14,720 bases of DNA from an uncultured Clostridia bacterium (lineage in GTDB: Bacteria > Bacillota > Clostridia > Oscillospirales > Acutalibacteraceae), in contig CANQSG010000034.1 in assembly GCA_947626485.1 (NCBI GenBank), positions 1-14,720 of the forward strand, in the 5' to 3' direction. Below, one piece after another: positions 5,946 to 13,661 of this stretch. The translations under genes and the position numbers were made by a program. A model generated the notes under the pieces. The model was not told the DNA's origin. It saw nothing but the letters and a program-made list of their open reading frames with translations, and did no database searches. Position 1 is the first letter of the stretch. Every line of letters begins with the position of its first letter.

Positions 5946-7031
5946 TCACCTGTTTTCCTTTTCAAACTGTTCCATAAACGCGACGAGCGCCTGCACGCCC
6001 TCGACCGGCATCGCGTTGTAGATCGAGGCGCGCATGCCGCCGACCGAGCGGTGCCCCTTGAGGTTGACGAAGCCCGCCGCCTTGGCTGCGGCGACGAATT
6101 TCGCGTCGAGCTCGTCGTTGCCGGTGACGAAGGGGACGTTCATCAGGGAGCGATCCTCCTTGACGACGGTGCCGTGGAAGAGCTTGCTCTGATCGAGGAA
6201 ATCGTAGAGCAGCGCGGCCTTTTTCTGATTGATCTTCTGCATGTTCTCGAGGCCGCCGATCGTGTTCTTGATCCATTTGAGGACGAGGCCGGCGATGTAG
6301 ATCGTGTAGCAAGGCGGGGTGTTGAACATCGAGCCGTTGTCGGCGTGGGTCTGGTAATTGAACATGGTCGGCGTGATGTCCTGCGCGTGGCCGATGAGGT
6401 CCTTGCGGACGATGACGATCGTCACGCCGGCGGGCGCCAGATTCTTCTGCGCGCCGGCATAGAGCACGCCGAAGCGGGTGACGTCGATCGGCTCGGAGAG
6501 GATGCAGCTCGAAATATCGGCGACCAGCGGCACGTCGCCGGTGTCGGGCAGGGTGTGATACTTCGTGCCGTAGATCGTGTTGTTCATGCAGATGTGGAAA
6601 TAGTCGGCATCCTTCGTGAAGGTGGCGGGGTCGAGCTTCGGGATATAAGAATAGGTCTTGTCTGCCGAGGAGGCGACGACGTTGGCCTGCCCGTAACGGG
6701 CGGCCTCTTTATACGCCTTGTTCGCCCACTGCCCCGTGATGACGAAATCGGCCTTGCCGGAGCCGGTCATGAGGTTGAGCGGCACCATCGCGAACTGCGA
6801 GGACGCGCCGCCCTGTAAGAACAGGACCTCGTAATCGTCGGGAATTTGCATCAGCTCGCGCAGGAGCGCCTGCGTCTCGTCGATGATCGCCTGGTATTCC
6901 TTCGAGCGGTGGGACATTTCCATGACGGATTGCCCGGTCGTGCCGAATTCACAGAGCTCGGCGGCGGCGGTTTGCAGAACCTCGAGCGGAAGCATCGAAG
7001 GTCCGGCGCTGAAATTATAGACTCTTGCCAT
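5946..7031 (-). CDS. serC: phosphoserine aminotransferase
   Basis: PLP enzyme that converts 3-phosphohydroxypyruvate and glutamate to phosphoserine and 2-oxoglutarate. The 361-aa product shows NFSAGPS (6-12), EMSHRS (38-43), QGGASSQF (73-80), GQWANKA (100-106) and AGAQKNLAPAG (192-202), where K196 should bind PLP. The C-terminus carries GHRSVGGMRASIYNA, the usual SerC phosphate and substrate-binding region. The start at 7031 is fixed by the family N-terminus MARVYNFSAG and by GGAGG 7 nt upstream; the frame stays open 18 codons further, over the 5' UTR and -10 box. The phosphoserine phosphatase needed to finish the pathway is not in the window. Confidence 0.96.
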   Translation of the reverse strand: MARVYNFSAGPSMLPLEVLQTAAAELCEFGTTGQSVMEMSHRSKEYQAIIDETQALLRELMQIPDDYEVLFLQGGASSQFAMVPLNLMTGSGKADFVITGQWANKAYKEAARYGQANVVASSADKTYSYIPKLDPATFTKDADYFHICMNNTIYGTKYHTLPDTGDVPLVADISSCILSEPIDVTRFGVLYAGAQKNLAPAGVTIVIVRKDLIGHAQDITPTMFNYQTHADNGSMFNTPPCYTIYIAGLVLKWIKNTIGGLENMQKINQKKAALLYDFLDQSKLFHGTVVKEDRSLMNVPFVTGNDELDAKFVAAAKAAGFVNLKGHRSVGGMRASIYNAMPVEGVQALVAFMEQFEKENR

Positions 7032-7064
7032 ACGGATTCCTCCAAACAAATGATGATGTTCCCT

Positions 7065-7093
7065 ATTATAAGCCGCGCGACGCAAAATGTCAA
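7065..7093 (-). promoter_or_regulatory. consensus sigma-A promoter of serCA
   Basis: A perfect TTGACA (7088-7093), a 17-bp spacer and a perfect TATAAT (7065-7070) give a short 5' UTR of about 25 nt with no room for a riboswitch or T-box. A second TTGACA on the same strand at 7111-7116 has no fitting -10 of its own. Confidence 0.9.
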
Positions 7094-7154
7094 TAGGTTT
7101 GTTAAAATATTGTCAATGTTTTTTCGATTTTTTGCCCTTCCCGCCCCTTTGCTT

Positions 7155-7168
7155 GTTAAATTTTTAAC
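7155..7168. promoter_or_regulatory. short palindrome in the serC/transporter divergent region
   Basis: GTTAAA-TT-TTTAAC is a perfect 14-bp inverted repeat about 60 bp beyond the serC -35 box and about 87 bp before the transporter -35 box. It could be an operator, but AT-rich palindromes of this size also arise by chance. The rest of the divergent region (7032-7329) holds only the two promoters and A/T tracts. Confidence 0.25.
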
Positions 7169-7254
7169 GCAGTCGCGGGAAAATCGTCCGCCCCACCCCG
7201 GTGAAGCGCTTGTGTCCGATTTTAAAACAATTTTTAAACAATCCCGCAAAGCGA

Positions 7255-7282
7255 TTGACAGCGGATTTTGCGCTGCTATAAT
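7255..7282 (+). promoter_or_regulatory. sigma-A promoter of the ABC transporter gene
   Basis: TTGACA (7255-7260), a 16-bp spacer and TATAAT (7277-7282) with a TGC extended -10. The expected start is near 7289, about 40 nt before the ATG. Confidence 0.88.
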
Positions 7283-7329
7283 AAAGGATGGAAAAATAAA
7301 ACACAATTTTACCGGAAGAAGGACAAAGC

Positions 7330-9957
7330 ATGCTGCAATTAAAGGACATTCAAAAGACGTATCTTTCCGGGGAAAACGCTGTGCAGGCGCTGAAATCGGT
7401 TTCCCTTTCCTTTCGCCGGAACGAGTTCGTCTCGATCCTCGGCCCCTCGGGCTGCGGCAAGACGACGCTGCTCAACATCATCGGCGGCCTCGACCGCTAC
7501 ACGAGCGGCGACCTCGTCATCGACGGCACCTCGACCAAGCAATACCGCGACGGCGACTGGGACGTTTACCGCAACCGCTCGATCGGCTTCGTCTTTCAAA
7601 GCTACAATTTGATCCCGCACCAGTCCGTCCTCTCGAACGTCGAGCTGGCGCTGACCCTGTCCGGCGTTTCGAAGGCGGAACGGCGGGCGCGGGCGACCGA
7701 GGTGCTCGAAAAGGTCGGGCTCGGCGACCAGCTGCACAAGCGGCCGAATCAGATGTCGGGCGGGCAGATGCAGCGCGTCGCCATCGCGCGGGCGCTCATC
7801 AACAACCCCGAAATTCTGCTCGCCGACGAGCCGACCGGCGCCCTCGATTCCGAGACGAGCGTGCAGATCATGGAGACCCTTAAAGAGATCGCCGCCGACC
7901 GGCTTGTCATCATGGTGACCCACAATCCCGAGCTCGCCGAGCGCTATTCGACCCGCATCATCCGACTGCTCGACGGCAGCGTGATCGACGATTCGAACCC
8001 CTACGACCCCGCCGCCGAACCGCAGACTGCGCCGGAAAAGCCGGACGAACAGCCCGCCGCAAAGTCGAAGCAAAAACGCCGCAAAAAGACGCCGCTGCGC
8101 TATCGGACGGCGCTTTCGCTGAGCCTTAATAACCTGATGACGAAAAAGGCGCGCACCTTTATGACCGCCTTTGCCGGCAGCATCGGCATCATCGGCATCG
8201 CGCTGATCCTCTCGATCTCGAGCGGGATGCAGGCCTACATCGACCGGGTGCAGGAGGAGACGCTTTCGAGCTATCCGATCGCCATCGAGCAGAACACGGT
8301 CGATTTTTCCAGCATGATGGCGACGATGATCGAGAATCAGGAAGCGAAGAACCACGGGGACGACACCGCCGTTTATTCCAACGACATCATGCGCCAGATG
8401 CTCGACCTGATGGTATCGGGCATGACCTCGAACAACCTCGAGCCCTTCAAGACCTACGTCGAAGACCCCGCCAACGGCTTTAGCGACCTGACGAACGACA
8501 TTCAGTACAGCTACCGCACGCCGCTCTATATCTACCGCGCCGACACCGAAAACGGCGTCAAGCAGGTCAACCCGAGCACGGTGTTCCAGTCGCTCGGCTT
8601 CCCCACCGACGCGCAGACCTCGCAGATGGCGTCGATGAACCCGATGCTCACCGGCGCCGAAATTTGGACGCCGCTGCTCAACAACGAGGAGCTGCTGCGC
8701 TCGCAGTATGAGATCACCGGCAGCCTGCCGCAGAACGAAAACCAGATCGTCCTGCTGGTCGACGAGAACAACGAGATCACCGACTACGCGCTCTATGCGC
8801 TGGGGCTCAAAGACGTCGACGAGCTGACGCAGGTGATGGAGGATCTGCGCGCCGGGAAAGAGGTCGACCTCGACGGCGTGACGCAGGCGCGGTATACGAC
8901 CGAGGAGCTGTTGAATCTGCGCTTCAAGCTCGTGTTGAACACCGATTTTTACGCGAAGGAAAACGGCGTCTGGGTGGACAAACGCGAGGACGCGGTCTTT
9001 ATGAAGGACGTGATCGACAAGGCGACCGAGGTCGAGGTCGTCGGCATTCTGCGCCCCGCGCCCGACGCCGTCGCGACCTCGATCACCGGGACGGTCGCCT
9101 ATCAGCCCGCGCTGATGGAATCGCTGATCCGCCGGGTCAACGAGAGCGAGATCGTCCGCGAACAGCAGGCGCACCCCGACACCGACGTTTTCAGCGGCAA
9201 GCCCTTCCCCGACGGCTCGCAGGAGCTCGACCTCTCGACCCTGCCGCCCGAGCAGCAGGCGTATTTGGCCGGGCTGTCCGAGGCGGAACGCCAGAATTTC
9301 ATCCGGCAGTACCAGGAGGCGAACTTCTCGGCGGCGACGTATGACGGCAATCTCGAAACGCTCGGCGTCGCCTCGCTCGACAGCCCCTCCGGCATTCAGC
9401 TCTACGCGAAGGATTTCGACACGAAGGAGCAGATCAACGACCTCATCACGCAGTATAACAAGGCCGTGGAGGACGACGGGCGCGAGGAGGACGTGATCCA
9501 GTACACCGACTACATCGGCCTGATGATGTCGTCGGTCAGCACGATCATCGACGTCATCAGCTATATCCTGATCGCCTTTGTCGCGATCTCGCTGGTCGTT
9601 TCCTCGATCATGATCGGCATCATCACCTATATCTCCGTCCTCGAACGCACGAAGGAGATCGGCATTCTGCGCAGCATCGGCGCTTCGAAGAAGGACATCT
9701 CCCGCGTCTTCAACGCCGAGACCCTGATCGTCGGCTTTGCGGCGGGCATCATCGGCATCGGGGTGACGCTGCTGCTCAACATCCCCATCAACCTGATCAT
9801 CTCCCACTTTGCCGACGTCTCGAACGTCGCGGCGCTCCCGCCGCTCGGCGGGCTGATCCTGGTGCTCATCAGCATGGCGCTGACCCTCATCGCCGGACTG
9901 ATCCCCGCGAAGATTGCGGCGAAGAAAGACCCGGTCGAGGCGCTGCGCACCGAATAA
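7330..9957 (+). CDS. ABC transporter, ATPase fused to FtsX/MacB-type permease
   Basis: An 875-aa single-chain transporter half of the LolD/MacB type, predicted to export or extract a peptide, lipid or antibiotic at the membrane. The ATPase occupies about 1-225: Walker A GPSGCGKT (38-45), Q-loop Q90, signature SGGQMQR (143-149), Walker B with ILLADEP (162-168) and H198. A charged Pro/Lys-rich linker (225-255) leads to TM1 (about 278-298). A ~430-residue extracellular domain follows, then three TM segments (about 743-768, 798-822, 840-862) with the FtsX loop ERTKEIGILRSIGAS between them. The ATG has AAGGA 6 nt upstream. It is monocistronic, with its own promoter and terminator. No two-component system is adjacent, so a BceAB-type resistance role is possible but unsupported. 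The substrate is unknown. Confidence 0.92.
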   Translation: MLQLKDIQKTYLSGENAVQALKSVSLSFRRNEFVSILGPSGCGKTTLLNIIGGLDRYTSGDLVIDGTSTKQYRDGDWDVYRNRSIGFVFQSYNLIPHQSVLSNVELALTLSGVSKAERRARATEVLEKVGLGDQLHKRPNQMSGGQMQRVAIARALINNPEILLADEPTGALDSETSVQIMETLKEIAADRLVIMVTHNPELAERYSTRIIRLLDGSVIDDSNPYDPAAEPQTAPEKPDEQPAAKSKQKRRKKTPLRYRTALSLSLNNLMTKKARTFMTAFAGSIGIIGIALILSISSGMQAYIDRVQEETLSSYPIAIEQNTVDFSSMMATMIENQEAKNHGDDTAVYSNDIMRQMLDLMVSGMTSNNLEPFKTYVEDPANGFSDLTNDIQYSYRTPLYIYRADTENGVKQVNPSTVFQSLGFPTDAQTSQMASMNPMLTGAEIWTPLLNNEELLRSQYEITGSLPQNENQIVLLVDENNEITDYALYALGLKDVDELTQVMEDLRAGKEVDLDGVTQARYTTEELLNLRFKLVLNTDFYAKENGVWVDKREDAVFMKDVIDKATEVEVVGILRPAPDAVATSITGTVAYQPALMESLIRRVNESEIVREQQAHPDTDVFSGKPFPDGSQELDLSTLPPEQQAYLAGLSEAERQNFIRQYQEANFSAATYDGNLETLGVASLDSPSGIQLYAKDFDTKEQINDLITQYNKAVEDDGREEDVIQYTDYIGLMMSSVSTIIDVISYILIAFVAISLVVSSIMIGIITYISVLERTKEIGILRSIGASKKDISRVFNAETLIVGFAAGIIGIGVTLLLNIPINLIISHFADVSNVAALPPLGGLILVLISMALTLIAGLIPAKIAAKKDPVEALRTE

Positions 9958-9970
9958 GGCGCCCTATTTC

Positions 9971-10004
9971 AAAACAGCACGGTGAAAAAACCGTGCTGTT
10001 TTTT
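9971..10004 (+). terminator. intrinsic terminator of the ABC transporter gene
   Basis: A 13-bp perfect stem (AAAACAGCACGGT with ACCGTGCTGTTTT) and a 6-nt loop end in a T run. It starts 13 nt after the stop codon. Confidence 0.95.
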
Positions 10005-10030
10005 ACGGAAAAATTTCGCGAAAAAGGTGG

Positions 10031-10059
10031 TTGACTTTGCGGGCGATGTGTGCTATTTT
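10031..10059 (+). promoter_or_regulatory. promoter of the sialidase-like gene
   Basis: TTGACT (10031-10036), a 17-bp spacer and TATTTT (10054-10059) preceded by TGC, an extended -10. A small hairpin CGTCGG/CCGACG (10065-10070 with 10076-10081) falls at the 5' end of the predicted transcript and may protect it from decay. Confidence 0.75.
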
Positions 10060-10115
10060 AAGGGCGTCGGCAAAACCGACGAGGAAAAATCGCGAACGAC
10101 AAAAAGAGACGAGGG

Positions 10116-11861
10116 ATGGTTGTGGAATTAAATTGGTATGTACATCTGATGGAGAAAATGCTGAGCGACGACGACAAGCGGCTGCTCGATGAGATTTACG
10201 AGCCGCGCGAGGTCGCCGTGCCTTACAGCGACGCCTGGAGCTCGCTCTGCGTGACACCCGACGGCGAAATCCGCTCCTACGGCAAGCGGCCGCTGACCGA
10301 CGACCCCGACGGCCCGGCAGAGGACGTCTACCTCGCGTCGCGCGACTGCGGGCTTTCGTGGAAGCTGTATTTCGCCGACCGCAAGGCCTTCGGCCCCGGC
10401 GTCGTCAGCCCGTGGTCGGGGCGCTGCATCAAGCACCAGTGGGACTGGGACGACAAGACGACGGTCGGCGTGCGCATCACCGACGGCGACATGGACAGCA
10501 CCGAATACCGCACCGTGCCGTTCGATTACCGCGAGGGCTTCGGCCGCCAACCCATTCCGCTGTTCCACTGGCACCGCTGGATCATCCCGACCGAGTGGGT
10601 CGCCGGCCCCTTCGGGCACGCCGTTCTGCACCTGTCGGACGACGACGGCGAGACCTGGCGCTCGGTGCACCTGCCCGAGACCGACCATTTCGTGCAGACG
10701 CCGCCGCACAAGGGCGTGCGGTGGGAAAATCCCGGCGTCGAGCCGACGTTAGTCGAGCTCAACAGCGGCAGGCTGCTGCTTTTCCTGCGCACCTCGACGG
10801 ATTATCATTATTACACCGTCTCGGACGACGGCGGCGAGACCTGGACAAAGCCCGCGCCCTCGCCCTTCCATTCGACCTTGACGATGCCCACGCTGCTGCG
10901 GCTGAACGACGGACGGATCTTGTTCTTCTACAACAACACCCGTCCCCTGCCCGAGCTCGACAAGGAAACCGTGTTTCCGCCGCTGAACCGCGAGGAAAAG
11001 CTCGGCATTTACGAGGACGTGTTCACCAACCGCGACGCGAACTGCATCGCCATTTCCGAAGATCAGGCGGAAAGCTGGTTCGGCTTTCGCGAGCTGATGC
11101 TCAACGGCCTGCGCAACACCTGCGACTTCCGCTCGAGCGGCTCGAACGCGAGCGGGCGCGACAAGAGCGTCCACCAGTACCAGGCCATCGAGCTGCCGCG
11201 CGGGAAGGTGCTTGTCCACGTCGGCCAGCACCGCATGGTGAGCAAGCTCGTGATCTTCGACGTGCGCTGGCTGTATGAAAAGGAGCGCAGCGAAAACTTC
11301 CGCTACGGCATGGGCGGGCTGTCGACGCAGGTCTATTTGAAGAGTGTCACGGGGAATTATCGCGGCTTCACGGGACACTGCGCCTGGAACCGCACGAACG
11401 GCGCCGTGCCGATTCCCGACCCCTGCGGCGACCACACCGAGGTGCTGCTGCTCAAAAACACCGATGATGATCGCCTCTTCAGCAATGCGCAGGGTATCGT
11501 TTGGAACTTCCCGGCGGGGCACCGCGGCACGGTAACGGTGCGCGCGCAGATTCGCGGCGAAGGCATGCGGGTCTCGGTCATGGATCACTGGATGAATCCG
11601 ATCGATTTGACCGTCGCGCAGTATGCGCAGTTCACGACCGTTTTGTCGCGCGACGACGCGCCGGAGTGGACGGATTTGACGGTGCGTTACGACACCGACG
11701 CTCGCACGGCGGAATTGCAGACCGCCTCGCGTACCGTGAAGCTCGACTTGCAGCAGCCCGCCCCCAACGGCGTCTGCTACCTGCATTTGCAGACCGTCTC
11801 CGATCACGGCGACGCGCAGGGCACGATCATCAAGACCCTGCACGCGGTCAAGGAAAGCTGA
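10116..11861 (+). CDS. sialidase-like (BNR/Asp-box) six-bladed propeller protein, cytoplasmic
   Basis: Likely a glycan-acting enzyme or binding protein of the sialidase superfamily, 581 aa. Four Asp-box blade turns are visible: SRDCGLSW (75-82, degenerate), SDDDGETW (174-181), SDDGGETW (236-243) and SEDQAESW (314-321, degenerate). The blade text GVEPTLVELNSGRLLLFLRT (207-226) is typical of BNR-type sialidase relatives. A C-terminal beta-rich part (about 400-581) is unassigned. The classical FRIP motif is missing and there is no signal peptide, so an internal substrate or non-sialic activity is likely. The gene has its own promoter and a shared terminator. The start is uncertain: GAGGG directly abuts the ATG at 10116, whereas the GTG at 10122 is 6 nt from it and would be better placed, removing two residues. 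Confidence 0.82.
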   Translation: MVVELNWYVHLMEKMLSDDDKRLLDEIYEPREVAVPYSDAWSSLCVTPDGEIRSYGKRPLTDDPDGPAEDVYLASRDCGLSWKLYFADRKAFGPGVVSPWSGRCIKHQWDWDDKTTVGVRITDGDMDSTEYRTVPFDYREGFGRQPIPLFHWHRWIIPTEWVAGPFGHAVLHLSDDDGETWRSVHLPETDHFVQTPPHKGVRWENPGVEPTLVELNSGRLLLFLRTSTDYHYYTVSDDGGETWTKPAPSPFHSTLTMPTLLRLNDGRILFFYNNTRPLPELDKETVFPPLNREEKLGIYEDVFTNRDANCIAISEDQAESWFGFRELMLNGLRNTCDFRSSGSNASGRDKSVHQYQAIELPRGKVLVHVGQHRMVSKLVIFDVRWLYEKERSENFRYGMGGLSTQVYLKSVTGNYRGFTGHCAWNRTNGAVPIPDPCGDHTEVLLLKNTDDDRLFSNAQGIVWNFPAGHRGTVTVRAQIRGEGMRVSVMDHWMNPIDLTVAQYAQFTTVLSRDDAPEWTDLTVRYDTDARTAELQTASRTVKLDLQQPAPNGVCYLHLQTVSDHGDAQGTIIKTLHAVKES

Positions 11862-11876
11862 CGCGCCCCACATAGC

Positions 11877-11913
11877 AAAAAAGCCCCCGCCGGTCGGCGA
11901 GGGCTTTTGTTTT
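11877..11913. terminator. bidirectional terminator between convergent genes
   Basis: GCCCCCGCC and GGCGAGGGC form a 9-bp stem with a GGTC loop at 11883-11904, flanked by A6 on one side and TTTTGTTTT on the other. On the minus strand the central mismatch becomes a U-G pair and the stem is followed by six U, so it is strongest for the PPTase transcript but also serves the sialidase-like gene. Confidence 0.9.
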
Positions 11914-11917
11914 GCGT

Positions 11918-12529
11918 TCAGGGAAGGTCGACCCGCGTGAGGTCGGGGTCGGTTCGGCAGCGAAAGACGGCCGTCCAGCAGTCGGCGCGGAAAAAACTCT
12001 CGCCGAAGCCGGCGGCGCAGTCGCCCCGCAGGTCGGGCGGCAGAAAGGAAATTTCGCGCAGGGCGGCAATGCCGCGCCCGTCCCACTTGGCGTAGGCCTC
12101 TTTGAGCGTCCAGAGCCGAAAGGCGGCGCAAACGGGGTCGCGCTGCGCCTCGACCCAGCGCCATTCGTCCGCATTGCAGACCCGGCGGATCGCCGAAAAG
12201 CTGCGGGGGCGAATCTGCTGGACGTCGACGCCGACCGGCGCGTCGGACAGCGCGCAGGCCGCCCGGTCGCCCGAGTGGCTTAAATTGAAATGCAGCTGCG
12301 GGTGCGAGGCGAGCACCGGCTTGCCCTGCGGCAGATAGGCAAACGAAACGGCTTCGTAAGGCAGGCCGTAGCAGCGTTCGAGGCCGTATTGCAGCAGCCA
12401 TTCCGCCGCCAAAAACCGCCGCCGTTCCTCGCCGCCCAGGCGGGACAGCGCGTCATATCGCGACGCGGGCAGACGCTGCTCCGCCGCCGCAAAATCGCAG
12501 TCGGCGAGCGAACATTCAAGCAGAAACAT
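11918..12529 (-). CDS. Sfp-type 4'-phosphopantetheinyl transferase
   Basis: Transfers the phosphopantetheine arm of CoA to a serine on an acyl or peptidyl carrier protein. The 203-aa length and motifs match the W/KEA class: QGKPVL (68-73), FNLSHSGD (81-88), VGVDV (99-103) and WTLKEAYAK (140-148, metal ligand E144). The residue two after D102, usually Glu and a metal ligand in Sfp, is Gln (Q104); a Gln is tolerated in some PPTases. No polyketide or nonribosomal peptide genes are nearby, so it may serve fatty-acid carrier protein or a cluster elsewhere. The ATG lies 2 nt after the stop of the upstream foldase gene, with only a weak AGTAGG ribosome site, which suggests translational coupling. 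Confidence 0.92.
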   Translation of the reverse strand: MFLLECSLADCDFAAAEQRLPASRYDALSRLGGEERRRFLAAEWLLQYGLERCYGLPYEAVSFAYLPQGKPVLASHPQLHFNLSHSGDRAACALSDAPVGVDVQQIRPRSFSAIRRVCNADEWRWVEAQRDPVCAAFRLWTLKEAYAKWDGRGIAALREISFLPPDLRGDCAAGFGESFFRADCWTAVFRCRTDPDLTRVDLP

Positions 12530-12531
12530 GC

Positions 12532-13581
12532 CTACTTTATCGTGGCGTTTTCGCGGACGAAATCTCGAACGGTGCGCAGCATCCAGGTCGTCTCGGCGTA
12601 ATTTTCGCCGTAGCTCTCGCGAAGCTGGGCGTCGGTCTGCCCCGATTCGGCGGTCAGACGGGCGACCTCGGCCTCCTTGTCCTCCTTGGTGAAGACGATG
12701 CCCTCGGCGTCGGCGATGGCGTAGCAGATCAGATCTTCGGCGACGGTGGGCTTATACTGCTCCTGCACCACCGCGCGGAAGTCCTGCATCGTCATGCCGC
12801 CGTTGGCGGCCAGGAAATCTTCGAGGGTCATATCGTAGCCCTTGGCGTAGGCGACGTATTGATTGATGACGAGCTGCACCTGATCGTTCAGCTCCTCGTC
12901 GGGGTATTTGAGGATTTCGGCGTTGGCGGTGACCTGCTCCCACAGCACCGTGTCGAGGGCGGATTCGTCCGCCTGCTTTTGCAGGGCTTCGAGCGAATCG
13001 AAGGAAAGCTGCTTCGCGATCTCGGCGGTCAGCGCGGGGTAAACCGTCTTGACGGCGGAGCGGACGGTGACGGTGAAAACCACGGGCGCGCCGGCGAGGT
13101 CGGGATTGTTGGGATAGGGGTCGGGGAAATTCAGGTTGAGGTCGACCGTTTCGCCGACCTTTTTGCCGATGAGCCCCGTCTCGAAGCCGTCGATAAACTG
13201 ATGCGAGCCGATCGTCAGCTCGGCGTTCTGGGCGGTGCCGCCCTCGAAGGCGACGCCGTCGCGCTTGCCGGTGTAGTCGATGTGCAGCACGTCGCCGTTT
13301 TCGATGGCCTCGCCCGCCGCGCGCTCCGCCGTCGAGGTCAGCCCGGCGTTTTCGAGCAGGCGGTTGGTGTAGGCGGCGTTGGCGGCCTTATAGGCGTCGG
13401 AATTCCGGTCGACGGTCAGACCGCGGTATTCCCCGAGGGTGACGTAGTGGTCGAATTTGTAGCGGTAGAGCCGAGCGACGCTCTTTTTCGAGCCGGACGA
13501 GGCCGTGTCGGATGACCCGCAGGCGGTCAGCGAAAGGGCGAGCAGCAGCGCCGCAGCGGCGGCAAAAACGCGTTTTTTCAT
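12532..13581 (-). CDS. FKBP-type peptidyl-prolyl isomerase lipoprotein, trigger-factor-like
   Basis: Predicted surface-anchored foldase of 349 aa that would assist folding of exported proteins. The N-terminus MKKRVFAAAAALLLALSLTACG has a basic start, a hydrophobic core and the lipobox LTAC with lipidated C21. An FKBP domain follows at about 95-174: GDVLHIDYTGKRDG, AELTIGSHQFIDGFETGLIG and GETVDLNLNFPDPY carry the usual active-site framework. The region after 185 is mainly helical (LSFDSLEALQKQADES, LEDFLAANG, YKPTVAEDLICYAIAD) and resembles the trigger factor C-terminal arms. The start at 13581 is set by the signal peptide and AAGGAG 7 nt upstream; the open frame continues far upstream through the AraC gene but is not used there. 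First of a two-gene unit with the PPTase. Confidence 0.9.
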   Translation of the reverse strand: MKKRVFAAAAALLLALSLTACGSSDTASSGSKKSVARLYRYKFDHYVTLGEYRGLTVDRNSDAYKAANAAYTNRLLENAGLTSTAERAAGEAIENGDVLHIDYTGKRDGVAFEGGTAQNAELTIGSHQFIDGFETGLIGKKVGETVDLNLNFPDPYPNNPDLAGAPVVFTVTVRSAVKTVYPALTAEIAKQLSFDSLEALQKQADESALDTVLWEQVTANAEILKYPDEELNDQVQLVINQYVAYAKGYDMTLEDFLAANGGMTMQDFRAVVQEQYKPTVAEDLICYAIADAEGIVFTKEDKEAEVARLTAESGQTDAQLRESYGENYAETTWMLRTVRDFVRENATIK

Positions 13582-13614
13582 GGAAAAACTCCTTTTTTCA
13601 AGCTTGACAGGGAC

Positions 13615-13643
13615 AGTATACCATACTTCGCCGCGATTTGCAA
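13615..13643 (-). promoter_or_regulatory. promoter of the foldase/PPTase unit
   Basis: TATACT (-10, 13615-13620) with a TGG extension, a 17-bp spacer and a weak -35 TTGCAA (13638-13643). The short gap after the AraC gene contains no clear terminator, so read-through from it is possible. Confidence 0.75.
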
Positions 13644-13661
13644 CCGGGCAAATTTCGCCGG

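Noticed and set aside
4548..6818. A 756-codon plus-strand open frame antisense to serA and serC
   Set aside because: It mirrors two unmistakable genes on the other strand; the translation is Val/Asp/Arg/Gly-rich low-complexity text typical of antisense frames in GC-rich DNA, with no ribosome site or domain.
7339..9807. An 822-codon minus-strand open frame antisense to the ABC transporter
   Set aside because: Same antisense artefact: the sense strand carries complete ATPase and FtsX motifs, and the antisense product has no recognisable motif.
10749..12401. A 550-codon minus-strand open frame across the sialidase-like gene and the PPTase gene
   Set aside because: It crosses a strong bidirectional terminator and overlaps two supported genes in other frames; the composition is shadow-like.
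13604..13632. A plus-strand promoter starting with TTGACA at 13604
   Set aside because: No -10 box lies 15-19 bp downstream and no plus-strand gene follows.
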